From Polaromonas sp. (GTDB taxonomy: Bacteria; Pseudomonadota; Gammaproteobacteria; Burkholderiales; Burkholderiaceae_C), in contig NZ_JAQSDN010000024.1 in NCBI RefSeq assembly GCF_029945925.1, forward strand, positions 1 through 51,615: a stretch of 51,615 nt of DNA, given 5' to 3'. Numbering within the stretch: position 1 is the stretch's first letter; every line of letters begins with the position of its first letter. A program made the position numbers and the translations under genes. Below are positions 50,097-51,615 of this stretch, in pieces. The notes beneath the pieces are model-generated. The model did no database searches and was not told the origin of the DNA. It worked only from the letters and a program-made list of their open reading frames with translations.

Positions 50097-51196
50097 GCGA
50101 CAGCGAACCCGTCTCCCCTCCCTTGCCGGTGCCCCTGGCCGAGCTGCCGGCTGCACCCGCGGCGGGTGCGGGGCGTCGCTGGCTGCTGGTGACCGGGTTG
50201 GTGGCTGTCGCCGGCCTCGTACTCAGCATCCTGCTGTGGCAAAAGCTCGGTAACATCCAGGAAGAACTGGCCCGGCGCAGCACCGACGCGACCGCGCAGT
50301 CCATCGAGGCTCGCACGCTGGCGCGGCAGGCGCAGGAAGGCACGCGCGAGCTGACGGCACGCCTGGCACTGCTGGAGACGCGGCTCAGCGAGGTGAGCCT
50401 GCAGCGCACGCAGCTGGAAGAACTGATGCAAAGCCTGTCGCGTTCGCGCGATGAAAACCTGGTGGTCGATGTGGAGTCCGCGCTGCGGCTGGCCCAGCAG
50501 CAGGCGCAGCTGACCGGCAGCGCCGAGCCACTGCTGGCCGCCCTCAAGTCGGCCGACCAGCGGCTCGCGCGCGCCGCGCAGCCGCGCCTCAATCCGCTGC
50601 AGCGCGCCATCGCCCGGGACGTGGAGCGCATCAAGGCCACCACCGTGACCGATGTGCCCGGCCTGCTGCTCAAACTCGACGAACTGACACGCATGGTGGA
50701 CGATCTGCCGCTGGCCAACGCGATGGTGACCGGCGCTGCCGCCGCCCGCTTGGTGGCGGCTGCGCCCGCGCCGGTCCGGCCCGCCTCCGCAGCCGGCACC
50801 TCCATGGCCTGGCTGGACAGCCTGGCGCTCAGGGCCTGGTGGCAGCGCACGCTGCAGGGCACGCTGGACGAAGCCCGCGGCCTGCTGCGGGTGAGCCGCA
50901 TCGACCAGCCCGACGCCGCCCTGCTGGCGCCCGAGCAGGCGTTTTTCCTGCGTGAAAACCTCAAGCTCAAACTGCTCAATGCCCGGCTTGGCCTGCTGTC
51001 GCGCCAGACCGCCAGTGCCCGTTCCGACCTGGCCGCCGCCGGCGCCTCGCTGGCAAAGTATTTTGATCCTGCGTCGCGCAGGACCCAGGCGGCGACCCAG
51101 CTGCTGCAGCAGGTGCAAAGCCAGATGAAGTCCAGCGAGTTGCCGCGCCTGGACGAAACCCTGGCCGCGCTGGCCACGGCGGCCGCAGGTCGCTAA
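50093..51196 (+). CDS. hemX: HemX-like uroporphyrinogen-III C-methyltransferase family membrane protein
   Basis: 367 residues from ATG 50093. A proline/alanine-rich N-terminus, one membrane helix at about 29-49 (RWLLVTGLVAVAGLVLSILLW), a long coiled-coil (residues 50-120) and a C-terminal domain with DVESALRLAQQQAQLTGSAEPLLAALKSAD and LARAAQPRLNPLQRAIARDVERIK. HemX is routinely annotated as a methyltransferase but lacks that fold; it is thought to help organise haem synthesis. Place between hemD and hemY confirms the identity. Confidence 0.9.
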   Translation: MSDSEPVSPPLPVPLAELPAAPAAGAGRRWLLVTGLVAVAGLVLSILLWQKLGNIQEELARRSTDATAQSIEARTLARQAQEGTRELTARLALLETRLSEVSLQRTQLEELMQSLSRSRDENLVVDVESALRLAQQQAQLTGSAEPLLAALKSADQRLARAAQPRLNPLQRAIARDVERIKATTVTDVPGLLLKLDELTRMVDDLPLANAMVTGAAAARLVAAAPAPVRPASAAGTSMAWLDSLALRAWWQRTLQGTLDEARGLLRVSRIDQPDAALLAPEQAFFLRENLKLKLLNARLGLLSRQTASARSDLAAAGASLAKYFDPASRRTQAATQLLQQVQSQMKSSELPRLDETLAALATAAAGR

Positions 51197-51206
51197 AGAG
51201 GCAGGT

Positions 51207-51615
51207 ATGCGCAGCGCTCTCTGGCTCCTGGCCCTGTTCGGCATCGCGGTGGCCGTCGCACTGGTGGCCGGCAACAACCAGGCGGTGGTCACGCTGTTCT
51301 GGCCGCCGCACCGCGTCGACATTTCCTTCAACCTGCTGGTGCTGCTGCTGGCGGGCCTGTTCACGCTGCTGTACCTGGCGCTGCGTGCCGCGGTGGCGGT
51401 GTTTTCGCTGCCGGCCGAGGCCAGGCGCTGGCGCGCCCAGCAAAAAGAGCGTGCCATGTACGCCGCCTTCATGGACGCGCTGTCGCACCTGATGGCCGGG
51501 CGCTTTATCCGTGCGGCCAAGCTCGCGCAGAACGCCATCACCCAGGAAAAAAGCCTCAGCCTGCTGGCACGGGCCTCCGGCCACGTCGGCGGCTACACGC
51601 CGGCGCGCGCGACCC
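51207..51615 (+). CDS. hemY: HemY N-terminal region (cut by window end)
   Basis: Begins ATG 51207, 10 bases after the hemX stop, with AGGCAGG upstream, and stays open to the last base (136 codons visible). Two membrane helices (LWLLALFGIAVAVALVAGN; FNLLVLLLAGLFTLLYLAL) and the start of the HemY domain (EARRWRAQQKERAMYAAFMDALSHLMAGRFIRAAKLAQNA). HemY is an inner-membrane protein with TPR repeats of unclear role in late protohaem synthesis. Confidence 0.88.
   Translation, partial: MRSALWLLALFGIAVAVALVAGNNQAVVTLFWPPHRVDISFNLLVLLLAGLFTLLYLALRAAVAVFSLPAEARRWRAQQKERAMYAAFMDALSHLMAGRFIRAAKLAQNAITQEKSLSLLARASGHVGGYTPARAT

Overview
This 51.6 kb window is a high-GC, gene-dense chromosomal segment from a betaproteobacterium. 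The gene content (long-form QueF, Bug/TctC receptor, hemCDXY cluster next to ppc, YfhM/PbpC pair, AlgZ/AlgR-type LytTR two-component pair) and an abundant stem-loop repeat of the GCTATTnnnnnAATAGCTGCT type suggest Burkholderiales, family Comamonadaceae (Polaromonas/Rhodoferax-like). That placement is inference; no rRNA, tRNA or CRISPR array was seen.

Layout. 153-2810: rubrerythrin, Fe-S/CCG-domain protein and DUF3501 protein, a likely oxidative-stress/redox set. 2894-6301: yaaA, a prolyl-4-hydroxylase-like oxygenase, an alpha/beta hydrolase and queF, converging on a crotonase (6349-7203). 7210-9805: a small membrane protein, a 271-bp MITE-like element with 24-bp perfect terminal inverted repeats, a periplasmic TPR protein and an anti-sigma/ECF sigma pair. 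9926-14543: a minus-strand operon of chorismate mutase, Bug receptor, a TrpE(G)-like protein with a dead amidotransferase domain, and DNA polymerase IV. 14675-25035: an alpha-hydroxy-acid dehydrogenase, then alpha-2-macroglobulin (yfhM), a low-GC nucleotide-cyclase-like gene and pbpC, tightly packed. 25168-31300: argH, a LytS/LytR-type two-component system, an AI-2E family exporter, a DTW tRNA-modification enzyme and an ABC ATPase with an altered Walker B motif.

31560-35704 is a chromosomal integron: an intI integrase with a LexA-like box over its promoter, an attI site, and five cassettes in one direction, each followed by a recognisable attC. Three attC sites are exactly 87 bp and alike. 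Cassettes encode an unknown protein, a HEPN-like protein, two secreted proteins, and a lipoprotein broken by an in-frame amber codon.

35866-44272 holds a 2718-residue cyclic beta-glucan synthase (NdvB-like) and a small membrane ORF. The right end has two small hypothetical genes, ppc, and the divergent tetrapyrrole operon hemC-hemD-hemX-hemY (hemY cut by the window edge).

The most unusual theme is palindromic repeats inside protein-coding genes. One stem-loop family occurs about a dozen times and is read through, in frame, in pbpC, hemD and dinB (probably also ppc and the LytTR regulator). It supplies start codons or stop-proximal codons for others. pbpC additionally carries two in-frame REPIN-like double palindromes, so one enzyme has three repeat-derived insertions from two families. 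The integron itself lies between two copies of the stem-loop repeat in the same orientation.
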